From assembly GCF_900233005.1 (NCBI RefSeq), contig NZ_LT960612.1, forward strand, positions 124,001-188,000: 64,000 nt of DNA, written 5' to 3'. Position 1 is the first letter of the stretch; every line of letters starts with the position of its first letter. The notes below the pieces were generated by a model. It was not told where the DNA came from and did not search any database. It saw only the letters and a list, made by a program, of their open reading frames with translations. This document shows positions 1 through 8,906 of the stretch, piece after piece. This DNA is from Vibrio tapetis subsp. tapetis. GTDB taxonomy: Bacteria; Pseudomonadota; Gammaproteobacteria; Enterobacterales; Vibrionaceae. Made by a program: the position numbers and the translations under genes.

Positions 1-167
1 TGCACCGACGCAAAGTCGGCTACAACGCCATAATCAGACTCGCTGACGTGCGACTGATTTACATGAAGTGAATTGGTATACGTCTGACTTGCAGGTACAG
101 CAAAAACACTCACACTAAATAGCGCAAGAGTAAGCAGTAGAGTCCTAACAAAGTAAGAGCGTAACAT
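1..167 (-). CDS. Exported protein, N-terminal fragment (cut by window edge)
   Basis: An open frame starts with ATG at 165-167 and runs off the left edge, giving about 55 residues. The first 23 form a textbook Sec signal peptide: MLRSYF, then a hydrophobic core (VRTLLLTLALFSVSV) and a cleavage-like FA-VPA. The mature part begins with a polar stretch rich in Ser, Thr and Asn. No family can be named from so little sequence. The ribosome site is weak, which lowers confidence. It may be a periplasmic, surface or secreted protein. Confidence 0.5.
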   Translation of the reverse strand, partial: MLRSYFVRTLLLTLALFSVSVFAVPASQTYTNSLHVNQSHVSESDYGVVADFASV

Positions 168-330
168 TCAAAATACACAAAGAGAAAATCAAGGTTGAAT
201 AGTATTCCTGCGCGGTCAATAGCACAACTAAAAAGATATAAAAGCCACTGGTCAATTAGCGCTATAGGGCATTTAGATCAAACCTTAAAGGTCATTGAAC
301 CGCTTAAAAGTATCATTCAATCAAGAAGAG

Positions 331-1632
331 CTAGCCTTTACTTGTTGCAGAGATTAAGTACGCAAACTTCTGGTTACCAGACTTTTCCATTTCAGCTAGC
401 CGTTGCAACATCTCTTCGTTGAGTTTGCTACCGCTTTTGATCAAGATCTTCCCATTAGACAATAACAGATCTCTTTTTAACTCATCCCCTGGGTTAATAT
501 CATATAGGCCAACACTATAATCGATGCTCCTTGCCTCATCTTGAGGTCGCACATCAAGCATTTTCAAATAGGCTCGAACTACTTCAGGATCATAATAGAT
601 TTCACTTTTCTCCCGAAGAAAAATGGCCGCTAATTCCGGTGGGCGTAGCTTTTCGAAATTACAATTAGTCACGGTTAGATAATCATAATCCTTTACTACC
701 CTCAATAACCTAGAGATCAGCGGTATTTTTTCAGCACTAAGACGTTCAGGAAAACCGGTTCCATCATAGTTTTCATCTTGATGCCAAATCGAATCGGTCA
801 GATCGCTAAACGAAAGGTTATCCTTTAAAAACACCTCTATATTTTGACCATAACAACATGGGCCAACATGATGATAGCTAAAGTTTGAGACCGATTGATT
901 TTCTAGCTTACTGAATGCTAAGCCAATGGGGTGAATCATTGCACATTTAAACGTTTGATGGATAACATCTTCAGGCAGGTTCATGTACGTTGCTAGTTGC
1001 CGAGCATGTAGTGCTACCCTTCGCAAATCAGACAACTTGTACCAAGAGTGCGATGCCGCAACGGAAGCAATCGCCTGTAACGTGTCTTCAGTTAAAGATT
1101 GATACCTATGTACTAAGGTTTGATATTTACCCGCTAAGCGATTTAAGTGCAATTTTTCTTGTTCGATATAACGGCCAAGCTTTCTATTATCGTCATGCAA
1201 TTGCGCATTTTCTCGCTCTAGTTGTTGCGCATTTTTATCCTCGGTAGCCGGTGTGTTATTTTTCGCTTTGTAGTGACCAAGTACGCTTTTTAGGTCATCG
1301 ATCTCCCATGGCTTCTCGACTAAACGATGTATGCATCCTTCATTAATCGCATGGGTTAAAGTTCTATAACTTGAATCACCAGACATCGCAATGCGTATAG
1401 CGTTAGGCTGAATAGAGTTAACCTTACTTAAAAATTGCACGCCATTTAACTTTGGTGTCCCGATATCAATTAACACGATGCAAACGGAGTGTTGTTCCAA
1501 GTACGTAAGGGCTTGGCTACTGTCATTAAATGCAACGACGGTAAACTCCTTTCTAAGCAGGCGAGTCAAAGACTTTGTGATCTGTAGTTCACCATCAAGT
1601 ACTAGTAATTTGACTAACGAATTTTCGCTCAT
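331..1632 (-). CDS. Response regulator with degenerate HD-GYP-like output domain
   Basis: 433 residues. Residues 1-125 form a receiver domain with an acidic pocket (D13, E15) and the likely phospho-acceptor D56 (IDIGTPKLNG). Residues 135-175 look like a coiled-coil linker. Residues 185-370 resemble an HD-GYP domain, and HQDENYDGTGFP (284-295) stands for the HHExxDGxGYP signature. The metal-binding HD pair is changed to HP (H234-P235 in MIHPIG), so cyclic-di-GMP phosphodiesterase activity is unlikely. The remaining C-terminal ~60 residues match nothing I recognise. The gene starts 16 bases after the ammonium-transporter/kinase gene, so the two are probably cotranscribed partners. A GAGGTG ribosome site precedes the ATG. 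Confidence 0.85.
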   Translation of the reverse strand: MSENSLVKLLVLDGELQITKSLTRLLRKEFTVVAFNDSSQALTYLEQHSVCIVLIDIGTPKLNGVQFLSKVNSIQPNAIRIAMSGDSSYRTLTHAINEGCIHRLVEKPWEIDDLKSVLGHYKAKNNTPATEDKNAQQLERENAQLHDDNRKLGRYIEQEKLHLNRLAGKYQTLVHRYQSLTEDTLQAIASVAASHSWYKLSDLRRVALHARQLATYMNLPEDVIHQTFKCAMIHPIGLAFSKLENQSVSNFSYHHVGPCCYGQNIEVFLKDNLSFSDLTDSIWHQDENYDGTGFPERLSAEKIPLISRLLRVVKDYDYLTVTNCNFEKLRPPELAAIFLREKSEIYYDPEVVRAYLKMLDVRPQDEARSIDYSVGLYDINPGDELKRDLLLSNGKILIKSGSKLNEEMLQRLAEMEKSGNQKFAYLISATSKG

Positions 1633-1648
1633 GGACTCACACCTCTAT

Positions 1649-3838
1649 TTACATTGCGATAGAAACCGGCAATTTTATTGTTAGCTTAGTTCCCTTTCCT
1701 AGCTTACTCACGGCACTAATATGGCCGCCGTGGTTATTAACAATACCGAAGCATATCGACAAACCCAGACCTGAATGCCCGGTTGCACTGTGAGTAGTAA
1801 AAAACGGGTCAAAAATACGAGGCAAATGTTCTTCATTGATACCTACTCCATTATCAATAAATACAATCGTTACCTGTTTATTGTCATGCTTGACGGTAAC
1901 CTTTATTGCGCCTTTTTCATCGCCTACTGCCTGCAAAGAATTAGATAAGACGTTAACAAATAGCTGCTCCAATTGAAGCGAGCTACACGAGACCATAGGC
2001 GTTCCTGATTCATAGGCTTCAATTAATTGGCAGTTTGCTTGCACTTGTTGGGATACACGTTCAACGGCCGACGCCAAGACAGTATTAACATCGTTCAAAT
2101 CGAATTTTTCGTCGCCATATTCTGAAAACGTTCTTATGTTCGACAAGATGTTTTTTATTTTGTCTGCACCTTCTGATGCTGCCTCTAAAAGCTCTTCGCT
2201 ATCTTGAAAGACAAAATCTAAGTTTTCTTCTTCACATATTTTATCGATTCTTTTTAATACCTCATGGGCAACAGTAGGATGTTCTGATATGGAGGCAGCA
2301 TAGGCTTTGTATTCGGTAACGAGTAACTTGAAAAAGCTGTTGTATTCGTTAAGCGTATTTATGTTGCTCAATACGTAGCTTATGGGCTCATTGATTTCAC
2401 GAACCAAACCCGAGCTAATTTGCCCCAAACTTGATAAACGTTCACTTCTTAGGACCTTAGATTCCATGCTTTTCAAGCGTTGATTTGATTGCAACAACGA
2501 ACTGTGCTTTTGTGTGACTTTTAACAACGCTTCTTCAAAGCGAGACAACACTCGATTATATTGCCTTGCGATCATGCCTATTTCAGACGTTGGATCGTAA
2601 TTAACTCGCTGTGAAAAGTCTCCGCTCGACTCATGCTCTTGCATCGTAGAAACCAGGTCGTACAGGTCACTGCTTGCATCGTGGGTCGCGATATTCAACC
2701 CCAACAGTTCCTCTTGCTCTGACACCCTCAAAGGAATTATCTTGGCAACAAGACTGAACATTAGATAGCAAAGCGTGAAAACAAATAAACCCGTAACGAC
2801 AACCCCAATGACTTGCACCTCCAATAGCTTCAGTCTTGCGTCCCACACCGACTCAGATAAAAAGTAGTCGTTCGGCGCGAACAAGGCAACTGCAATTGTC
2901 CCCCAAATTCCACTCGCTAAATGAACCGGAACAGCATCGACCACATCATCAAGTTTTTTGAATCGAAGTAAATAACTGAGTGCAATAGAAAACAATGACC
3001 CAATTGCTCCAATAGCAATTGAACTTGGAATCGAGACAATATTACAGCTAGCCGTAACCGCTACTAAACCAGACAAAATACCATTACAAAATAAAGGAAT
3101 ATTAAGTTGTTTAGTCAGATACAGTGATAAACAGACAGCCGTTAATCCACCAGCTGAGCCAGCCAAGATAGTATTGAGAACGATGTTAAAGGTATTAACG
3201 TTAAATTGTTGAGAGCTGCCAGCATTAAAACCTAACCACCCAATCCAAAGAAATACAACACCAGCAACGGTCTGCACTAAACTGCTGTGATTAAACCCAT
3301 GTCCATCTACAAATCGGTTTATCCTAGGTCCTATAATTATTATCGATGCAAGAGCCGCCCACCCTCCAACGGAATGCACGACCGTAGCGCCCGCAAAATC
3401 AACGAAACCGAGCTTAGCTAACCAGCCGACATCGCTCCAGACCCAATGCCCTACCACGGGATAAATGAACACAACGACTAAAACTGAAATTGTGATATAT
3501 CCCTTGAGGCTTCCTCGCTCTGCAATCGCTCCAGAGATTATGGTGACTGACGTTGCACAAAACACCGCCTGATAGAGAAATACGGCGCCCTCTTCGATAG
3601 ACATGAACTCGGAGATCATGAAACGGCTCGATCCGAACAGACCTTGAAAAGACGCACCAAACATGACGCCATAGCCGACAAGCCAAAACAAAAAAAACAC
3701 GACGGCCAAATCGACTAGGTTTTTTGCCGCGACATTAACGGTATTTTTTTTGCGTACTGTCCCTGCCTCTAAAAACAAAAAGCCGACTTGCATTAAAAGT
3801 ACAAGCAATGTACACAGGAACAAGAATAACAGGTCCAT
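1649..3838 (-). CDS. Ammonium transporter-histidine kinase fusion (Amt-HK) lacking the phospho-acceptor His
   Basis: 729 residues. About 1-390 is an Amt/Rh channel with many membrane segments. It keeps both pore histidines: one in ATVVHSVGG, the other in AVPVHLASG. Next come a HAMP-like or linker segment (about 395-450) and a kinase module. The H-box reads GLVREINEPISYV, so the expected His of the HEIN motif is R480 (codon CGT at 2399-2401). The HATPase part looks intact: N box (NVLSNSLQAV), G1 (DNGVGI), FDPFFTT and GLGLSI. Amt-HK fusions are known as ammonium sensors; this one may signal without autophosphorylation or phosphorylate in another way. It lies in an operon with the regulator downstream. 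The ribosome site AAAGGAGG is strong. I found no sigma-54 promoter upstream. Confidence 0.9.
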   Translation of the reverse strand: MDLLFLFLCTLLVLLMQVGFLFLEAGTVRKKNTVNVAAKNLVDLAVVFFLFWLVGYGVMFGASFQGLFGSSRFMISEFMSIEEGAVFLYQAVFCATSVTIISGAIAERGSLKGYITISVLVVVFIYPVVGHWVWSDVGWLAKLGFVDFAGATVVHSVGGWAALASIIIIGPRINRFVDGHGFNHSSLVQTVAGVVFLWIGWLGFNAGSSQQFNVNTFNIVLNTILAGSAGGLTAVCLSLYLTKQLNIPLFCNGILSGLVAVTASCNIVSIPSSIAIGAIGSLFSIALSYLLRFKKLDDVVDAVPVHLASGIWGTIAVALFAPNDYFLSESVWDARLKLLEVQVIGVVVTGLFVFTLCYLMFSLVAKIIPLRVSEQEELLGLNIATHDASSDLYDLVSTMQEHESSGDFSQRVNYDPTSEIGMIARQYNRVLSRFEEALLKVTQKHSSLLQSNQRLKSMESKVLRSERLSSLGQISSGLVREINEPISYVLSNINTLNEYNSFFKLLVTEYKAYAASISEHPTVAHEVLKRIDKICEEENLDFVFQDSEELLEAASEGADKIKNILSNIRTFSEYGDEKFDLNDVNTVLASAVERVSQQVQANCQLIEAYESGTPMVSCSSLQLEQLFVNVLSNSLQAVGDEKGAIKVTVKHDNKQVTIVFIDNGVGINEEHLPRIFDPFFTTHSATGHSGLGLSICFGIVNNHGGHISAVSKLGKGTKLTIKLPVSIAM

Positions 3839-4018
3839 GAGCCTCCTTTAACTTCGACGAAATACGCACGAACATGTACAAAACAAGTCCCATATAAACT
3901 TTAATATAGGTTGAGTTTCAACACATTGCATAGATGATCTAACGTTTAGTAAGAGGAAGCGGTGGTTATCGTTATCTTGATCACATTATTGTTTTGCTGT
4001 TGGAGAACAAACATTTAT

Positions 4019-4046
4019 AAAAAAGCCGACTGTAAACAGTCGGCTT
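4019..4046 (-). terminator. Rho-independent terminator of the U32 gene
   Basis: A perfect 10-bp stem (AAGCCGACTG / CAGTCGGCTT) with a TAAA loop is followed on the minus strand by a T tract. It lies 60 bases after the U32 stop codon. The rest of 3839-4105 holds the promoter side of the Amt-HK gene; I recognise no operator there. Confidence 0.85.
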
Positions 4047-4105
4047 CAAGTGGGGTGATTACGTCGGGCACGTGCCCAACCTAAGTCATCAGATTGGAAT
4101 CAATA

Positions 4106-6376
4106 TTACAAACCTTGTACGTACTGCGCGTTAGTTCTCACTTCCACTAAGCGATCAAGGTTCTGCTCAGACCCTTCAATACCGTTCACAAGACCTTCGA
4201 AGTGTTTAATCAATTCAACTTTGTCTTGAACTTCTTTCGAGCCCGCACCAATGTTAGTCAAATCGATAAAGAACTCATCAAACAAACCAGAGAAGTCACT
4301 CACGGCATCATGGTTCAAGAATTGCTCATGGTTATAAATGCTTGGGTAGCCGCCCTTTTGTTTATCTACCGCGAAAGAAATGCCTTTCACGTTAGTAATC
4401 GTGGTCGCTTTCTCACACTTCAACATACAACCGGCTTCGATACTTGGCTTGTTACAACCCACGGTTCTTTGGAAGAAACATTGACGACTGGTCATCATTA
4501 AAATTGGGTGGTAAATACTGTAGAACAGTTTGAAGTTCTCAGGTCGGCGAATGTGGCGAATTTGCCCTTTGTTAATTTCATTAGAAATAAACGCACCCGC
4601 ACAATTCAACTCTTCTTTTAATGTGACTAACGCATGAGAGTTAGTGGTGTTCATGAATGGCCCTGCCACCCACTCGATACCCATCTCAAACGCTTTGTAT
4701 GCAATACCTGTGTTATTAGTCACGATGCGCGCAGGCTTCACTTCTTCCAATACACGAACCGCTTCATCGTAATCCTTACCAATTAATACCGCAGGGAACC
4801 AAGGAATAAGGCGCGGATTTTCGTTAAGAATATCGATGTACTTATTACAGCGCTTCTTAAAGCTTTCAGGTAACTTGAAGTACACATCGGCCTTTGTTAC
4901 ATCACACAAATGCAGATCTTCCACATCAGCAATCAACATAGAAAGCGTTGGGGTTTCATTCACTTTAGGGTGCTGAGGTAATGTCGGTACTTCTGCGTGC
5001 TTAATGACTTGTACTGAGCCATTCAAGATGAACTCGATTTCGTCTTTTAGTGCCGAGACTTCTTTTAATGGGATAGCAAGCCCTGCATCCAGCGGCTCAA
5101 AATCGTATCCTTTCAATTCATGAACTGCACTCTTAATTGACTTAAAGCGCTTTTCCAACAACTCTTGCGTAATCGCTTTCTCGCCTGCTACCGACAAAAT
5201 TGACGGAGACTGAACCGTGAAGGTTTTCGCATCCGAAATAACAGACACGACAAATGGCTGGCCAAGTTTGGCACTAAACGACAACGTGATCGGTGTTTTA
5301 CGGATATCAAGGAATTCGATCTTATCGCGCATTTCAGCGCCTATCTCATTCTTAGACGTGTATAGGTTGTCTGTCACTTCTTGGATTTGAACCACAGAAA
5401 TCGATTGATTTTCAGATGCAGCTTTATCTACTGCGTAGTTCACACTGTTATCGCGAGGGTTATCAATGAACATGTCTTTCGTTAAATTACCTTTAAGGAA
5501 AGAGTTAGTGAAATCTCGGTTAAACACCTTGTGCAGGTTTGAATCATCTTCAATCAACAAGCCACTTTCAACAAAGCTGTCGATCTGCTTACGCCACGTA
5601 TCGACCACGGTATAAACGTAGTGCGCGCCTTTAATACGACCTTCTACCTTTAACGAGTCTACTTTGGCGTCGACCAATTCTGGTAAATCGTAATACGCAG
5701 AGTTATCTTTTAGGTTCAGTGGGTACTTGTTACCTGCATCTGTGATTTCATATTCATCACGACATGCTTGGCTACAACGGCCACGGTTTCCTGAATTACC
5801 CACACTCACTGAACTTGAGTAACATTGTCCAGAAAACGCAATACACAACGCACCATGAACAAACACTTCCGTTAATACATCGTGATCGTGCGCGACTTCT
5901 GTCAGCATTTTTATTTCTGGTAAGTTCAGCTCACGAGACAAGTTAACGCGCGTTGCGCCAATCTTAGATAAGAACTTAATCTGGCCTTCGTTGTGCGTTG
6001 TAAGTTGTGTAGAAGCATGCACGTCCAATGATGGGAAATGCTTTCTAACTAGGTCAAACAGACCCAAATCTTGAACAATAATGCCATCAAGCTTAGTGTT
6101 AACCAGTTGGTTTAACAGCTTAGTGATGCTCTTAATTTCGTGCTCAAGCAAAACCACGTTTAACGTTAAGAACACTTCGCAGCCGTATTCATGAGCAAGA
6201 CGGATCACTCCGTTCAATTCATCCAGCGATAAATTGGACGCTCTATTACGAGCATTGAACGTGTTTAATCCACAATAAATTGCATTTGCACCTGCAACGA
6301 TAGCCGCTTTAATCGCTTCTACGTCACCGCCAGGGGCCAATAACTCTATTTTTCTGCTCATGTTGAAACCGCTCAC
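4106..6376 (-). CDS. U32 family peptidase-like protein (RlhA/YdcP-like)
   Basis: 756 residues. The N-terminal TIM-barrel-like half has the U32 pattern: ELLAPGGDVEAIKAAI, a HASTQLT segment, then EVFVHGALCIAFSGQCY and the Cys-rich NRGRCSQACRDEYEI. These features match the family of E. coli RlhA (YdcP), which takes part in hydroxylation of 23S rRNA C2501; related U32 proteins modify tRNA. At about 650 residues RlhA is shorter, and this protein has a long C-terminal part with another Cys group (CFFQRTVGC, AGCMLKCEKA) that could bind an Fe-S cluster. The exact substrate cannot be read from sequence. The listed start is GTG at 6376; ATG at 6361 (five codons in) is equally possible, and neither has a strong ribosome site. 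Confidence 0.8.
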   Translation of the reverse strand: MSGFNMSRKIELLAPGGDVEAIKAAIVAGANAIYCGLNTFNARNRASNLSLDELNGVIRLAHEYGCEVFLTLNVVLLEHEIKSITKLLNQLVNTKLDGIIVQDLGLFDLVRKHFPSLDVHASTQLTTHNEGQIKFLSKIGATRVNLSRELNLPEIKMLTEVAHDHDVLTEVFVHGALCIAFSGQCYSSSVSVGNSGNRGRCSQACRDEYEITDAGNKYPLNLKDNSAYYDLPELVDAKVDSLKVEGRIKGAHYVYTVVDTWRKQIDSFVESGLLIEDDSNLHKVFNRDFTNSFLKGNLTKDMFIDNPRDNSVNYAVDKAASENQSISVVQIQEVTDNLYTSKNEIGAEMRDKIEFLDIRKTPITLSFSAKLGQPFVVSVISDAKTFTVQSPSILSVAGEKAITQELLEKRFKSIKSAVHELKGYDFEPLDAGLAIPLKEVSALKDEIEFILNGSVQVIKHAEVPTLPQHPKVNETPTLSMLIADVEDLHLCDVTKADVYFKLPESFKKRCNKYIDILNENPRLIPWFPAVLIGKDYDEAVRVLEEVKPARIVTNNTGIAYKAFEMGIEWVAGPFMNTTNSHALVTLKEELNCAGAFISNEINKGQIRHIRRPENFKLFYSIYHPILMMTSRQCFFQRTVGCNKPSIEAGCMLKCEKATTITNVKGISFAVDKQKGGYPSIYNHEQFLNHDAVSDFSGLFDEFFIDLTNIGAGSKEVQDKVELIKHFEGLVNGIEGSEQNLDRLVEVRTNAQYVQGL

Positions 6377-6563
6377 TTACTAGACTTATAATTTTTTTGA
6401 GCGCGTATTCTAACGACATCGCCTATCCATTACCACACATCTAGCTTTTATTGACCTGAATCAATTTAACATTCGCAAAAATAGAGTTTGAAATTAGAGG
6501 CGTAGCGTTAAAATTTAGTTAAAATGAATACATCTCAACATCGCCAACTCAAAAAGAGAACCC

Positions 6564-7232
6564 ATGTCGCTACCCACTTTGTATTCTTTACGCCGCTGTC
6601 CTTATGCGATGCGAGCGCGAATGGGGCTAATTTTAGCTAACCAACCTGTTATGTTGCGCGACATCGTTACGCGTAATAAGCCACCAGAGCTCATCGAAGC
6701 GAATCCAAAAGGCACCGTTCCGATTATCGTGCTAGATCACTCAGCATCCACCGAGACAGACCCAACCGTCATCGCGGAAAGCTTGGACATTATGCTTTGG
6801 GCGCTTAAGCAAAATGACCCACATGATGTACTACGTGATAGCCAAGTGGATCTTGCAAAGGAAATTTTAGAGCTAATAAAGCTGAACGACACTCAGTTCA
6901 TCCCAATGCTAGAACAATACCGAGCGTCTTATCGCTACCACAATGACGATCTAGAGGATCGGCGCTTACAGTGTTTAACCTTAGTTGCACCTTTAGAAGC
7001 AAGGTTGGCGAAACATAAGTTTTTGTTCGGAGATAATCCAAGTCTAGCGGACTATGCACTTATGCCTTTTATTAGCCAGTTTGCCCGAGTAGAAAAGAAA
7101 TGGTTTGTTCAATCTGAATACGGCAACATCGCCCAATGGCTAAAGGCGCATTACGAGAGCGCCCTATACACCAAAATTATGAGGCAATATCCGCAATGGA
7201 TTGAAAGCGGAGAAGAGTTTTTATTTGACTAA
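6564..7232 (+). CDS. Glutathione S-transferase family protein
   Basis: 222 residues. The thioredoxin-fold N-terminal domain (about 1-80) starts with LYSLRRCPYAMRARMGL, which holds a CPYA active-site motif typical of omega- or beta-like GSTs, and has the glutathione-binding GTVPII cis-proline loop. The helical C-terminal domain (about 90-210) includes LADYALMPFI. It probably acts as a cytosolic glutathione-dependent transferase or thiol reductase; the substrate is unknown. An AGAGAA ribosome site precedes the ATG. It stands alone and converges with the next gene, with only 31 bases between the two stops and no clear terminator there. Confidence 0.88.
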   Translation: MSLPTLYSLRRCPYAMRARMGLILANQPVMLRDIVTRNKPPELIEANPKGTVPIIVLDHSASTETDPTVIAESLDIMLWALKQNDPHDVLRDSQVDLAKEILELIKLNDTQFIPMLEQYRASYRYHNDDLEDRRLQCLTLVAPLEARLAKHKFLFGDNPSLADYALMPFISQFARVEKKWFVQSEYGNIAQWLKAHYESALYTKIMRQYPQWIESGEEFLFD

Positions 7233-7263
7233 CTGCATCTAAGAAACAGCAATACAGAGACTG

Positions 7264-7668
7264 TTAAGCACCTAACAATGGCAAGTCTTTCACTTTTTGA
7301 TACGTTAAGCCGAGTGTAATGCAGTGCCTGATGGCTTGCTCCGGTAGCGGTTCAGACAAACGCAACACAATGGCTCTGTTACCTTGAAACTCCAGTTCTT
7401 CAGCATGCAGTTCGCGGAACGTATCGACCAATGTCGTCTTGCAATTAAAAAACAGATAATAGTTGCTTGGCGACTTAAGCTTCCAATCAATACGGATCGG
7501 GCTACCGGATTTCACGCTGTAGCTGGACTCGCCCCACTTCAGGGTTTCCTCCACTTCGCCGAGTTCAAGCTCAGAAGCGATGTTCAGAATCAAGGCTCTA
7601 AGATCCGACAATTTCTTTCGTGCTTCTTCTGGGTATTCATTAAAGCAACTCGCCACGGTTGGGTTCAT
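7264..7668 (-). CDS. DUF1801 domain protein
   Basis: 134 residues, a small soluble protein. The pattern LRALILNIASELEL-EVEETLKWGESSY followed by a beta-rich half with DWK, YYLFFNCKT and a hydrophobic C-terminus matches the DUF1801 (YdhG-like) fold. The biochemical role of the family is not established. A perfect AAAAGGAG site precedes the ATG, so the start is well supported. No membrane segment or signal peptide is seen. Confidence 0.8.
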   Translation of the reverse strand: MNPTVASCFNEYPEEARKKLSDLRALILNIASELELGEVEETLKWGESSYSVKSGSPIRIDWKLKSPSNYYLFFNCKTTLVDTFRELHAEELEFQGNRAIVLRLSEPLPEQAIRHCITLGLTYQKVKDLPLLGA

Positions 7669-7724
7669 TCAACACTCCTTTTCATTACTCCGTTTCAACA
7701 AAGCGCATCGGTCAGGACACATTG

Positions 7725-8150
7725 TTACACCCCAAAGGTCATAGTGTACTCCTGGTGACCGGTATGATCATCCGCTTGCTCACTTACCACACTAAAGCCC
7801 TGTGACAGATAGAACTGAAAGCTCGCGTTGTTTTCTTGATACACATTTAAAGAAAGCGGTGAACACTGACTTTTTGCATGACTCAAAAGGAGCTTACCAA
7901 TTCCTTTACCTTGATTTTCTGGCAACACAAAAATCGCCGCTAAGGTATTTTCGTAGATAGCGTAGAAACCCACCACCTTTGAATTCAGTTCATAGACATA
8001 AGTTGTCGAAGCTGGAATGTAAATATCACGCATGTTATCCACTTGCGCTTCCCAGAACTCAGCCTCGACAAAGTCATGCGCCTTAATGGATGCACGCAGC
8101 CAAATATCTAACACTAAGGAAATGTCGTTTTCGTTGTATTCTCGAATCAT
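7725..8150 (-). CDS. GNAT N-acetyltransferase (YjaB-like)
   Basis: 141 residues from ATG at 8150. The frame is open for 18 more codons upstream, but the family begins at MIREYNENDI, so the shorter start is chosen. The acetyl-CoA-binding loop is in ENQGKGIGKLLL (Q/RxxGxG/A motif). LDIWLRASIKAHDF near the N-terminus and NVYQENNASFQFYLSQGF near the C-terminus resemble E. coli YjaB. The acceptor substrate is unknown. It is monocistronic. Confidence 0.85.
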   Translation of the reverse strand: MIREYNENDISLVLDIWLRASIKAHDFVEAEFWEAQVDNMRDIYIPASTTYVYELNSKVVGFYAIYENTLAAIFVLPENQGKGIGKLLLSHAKSQCSPLSLNVYQENNASFQFYLSQGFSVVSEQADDHTGHQEYTMTFGV

Positions 8151-8278
8151 TTTGTTATCACTGATTAAAATTGAAGACCCAAGACCTATTATGGCTGACA
8201 ACATTACCCGTTAATTGAATATTTGCGACAAAATTCTAACTCTACGTAATGGCCATGATTCTAAGCTTCTATATGAGT

Positions 8279-8896
8279 TTAGTGCTGACGGCTCAATAGC
8301 AGATTCGCGCCAGACATCGCTAGAAAGGCAGCGCACGCTCTATTAAAACGTTTTGCCATTAGTGGTTTAGAGAACCACTGTCTCAAATATATTCCAAAGA
8401 CAGCATAGATAGAGATGGCTGCCATTTCCAACATTAAAAACGTAATGCCTAATAGGAAGAACTGCTCATTTATATTTGCAGTAACGTCTACAAATTGCGG
8501 AAGAAAGGCGGTAAATATCAAGATGGCTTTAGGATTGCCAGCCGCTAATACAAACTCCTGTTTAGCTAATGTAAATCTGTTTTTCGTGGCACTCATTTCG
8601 GCGACAGGACTTACATCTGAGCGCCATAGATTAAAAGCAATCCACAGTAAATAGGCAGCGCCGACTAACTTAATGGTGAAAAACAGGGTTTCGGATGCGT
8701 ATAGTACAACGGCCAACCCTGAAGCCGCCAAAGTAATCATCATCGAGAATGCGGCAATTCGCCCTAAGCCCGCAATGAAAGCCGATTTAAACCCATAGCA
8801 ACGAGCATTATTCATCGACAGAAGGTTATTGGGTCCAGGCGTCATATTTAGAGCAAAACATGCAGGTACAAAGATAAGCAACGCCCAGATTTCCAT
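8279..8896 (-). CDS. LysE/RhtB family amino-acid exporter
   Basis: 205 residues with about six hydrophobic segments and no signal peptide. The N-terminal signature NMTPGPNNLLSMNNARCYG is typical of the LysE/RhtB translocators, inner-membrane exporters of amino acids or derivatives driven by ion gradients. The substrate cannot be told. The gene follows the TauE/SafE gene after 10 bases and has its own AAAGGAAA ribosome site, so the two probably form an operon of small-molecule exporters. Confidence 0.9.
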   Translation of the reverse strand: MEIWALLIFVPACFALNMTPGPNNLLSMNNARCYGFKSAFIAGLGRIAAFSMMITLAASGLAVVLYASETLFFTIKLVGAAYLLWIAFNLWRSDVSPVAEMSATKNRFTLAKQEFVLAAGNPKAILIFTAFLPQFVDVTANINEQFFLLGITFLMLEMAAISIYAVFGIYLRQWFSKPLMAKRFNRACAAFLAMSGANLLLSRQH

Positions 8897-8906
8897 AACA
8901 TTTCCT

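Noticed and set aside
195-422. 75-codon plus-strand frame at the left end
   Set aside because: It overlaps the end of the response regulator gene and has no ribosome site or recognisable sequence.
3839-4018. Sigma-54/NtrC promoter for the ammonium transporter-kinase gene
   Set aside because: No TGGCAC-N5-TTGC-like sequence was found on the minus strand.
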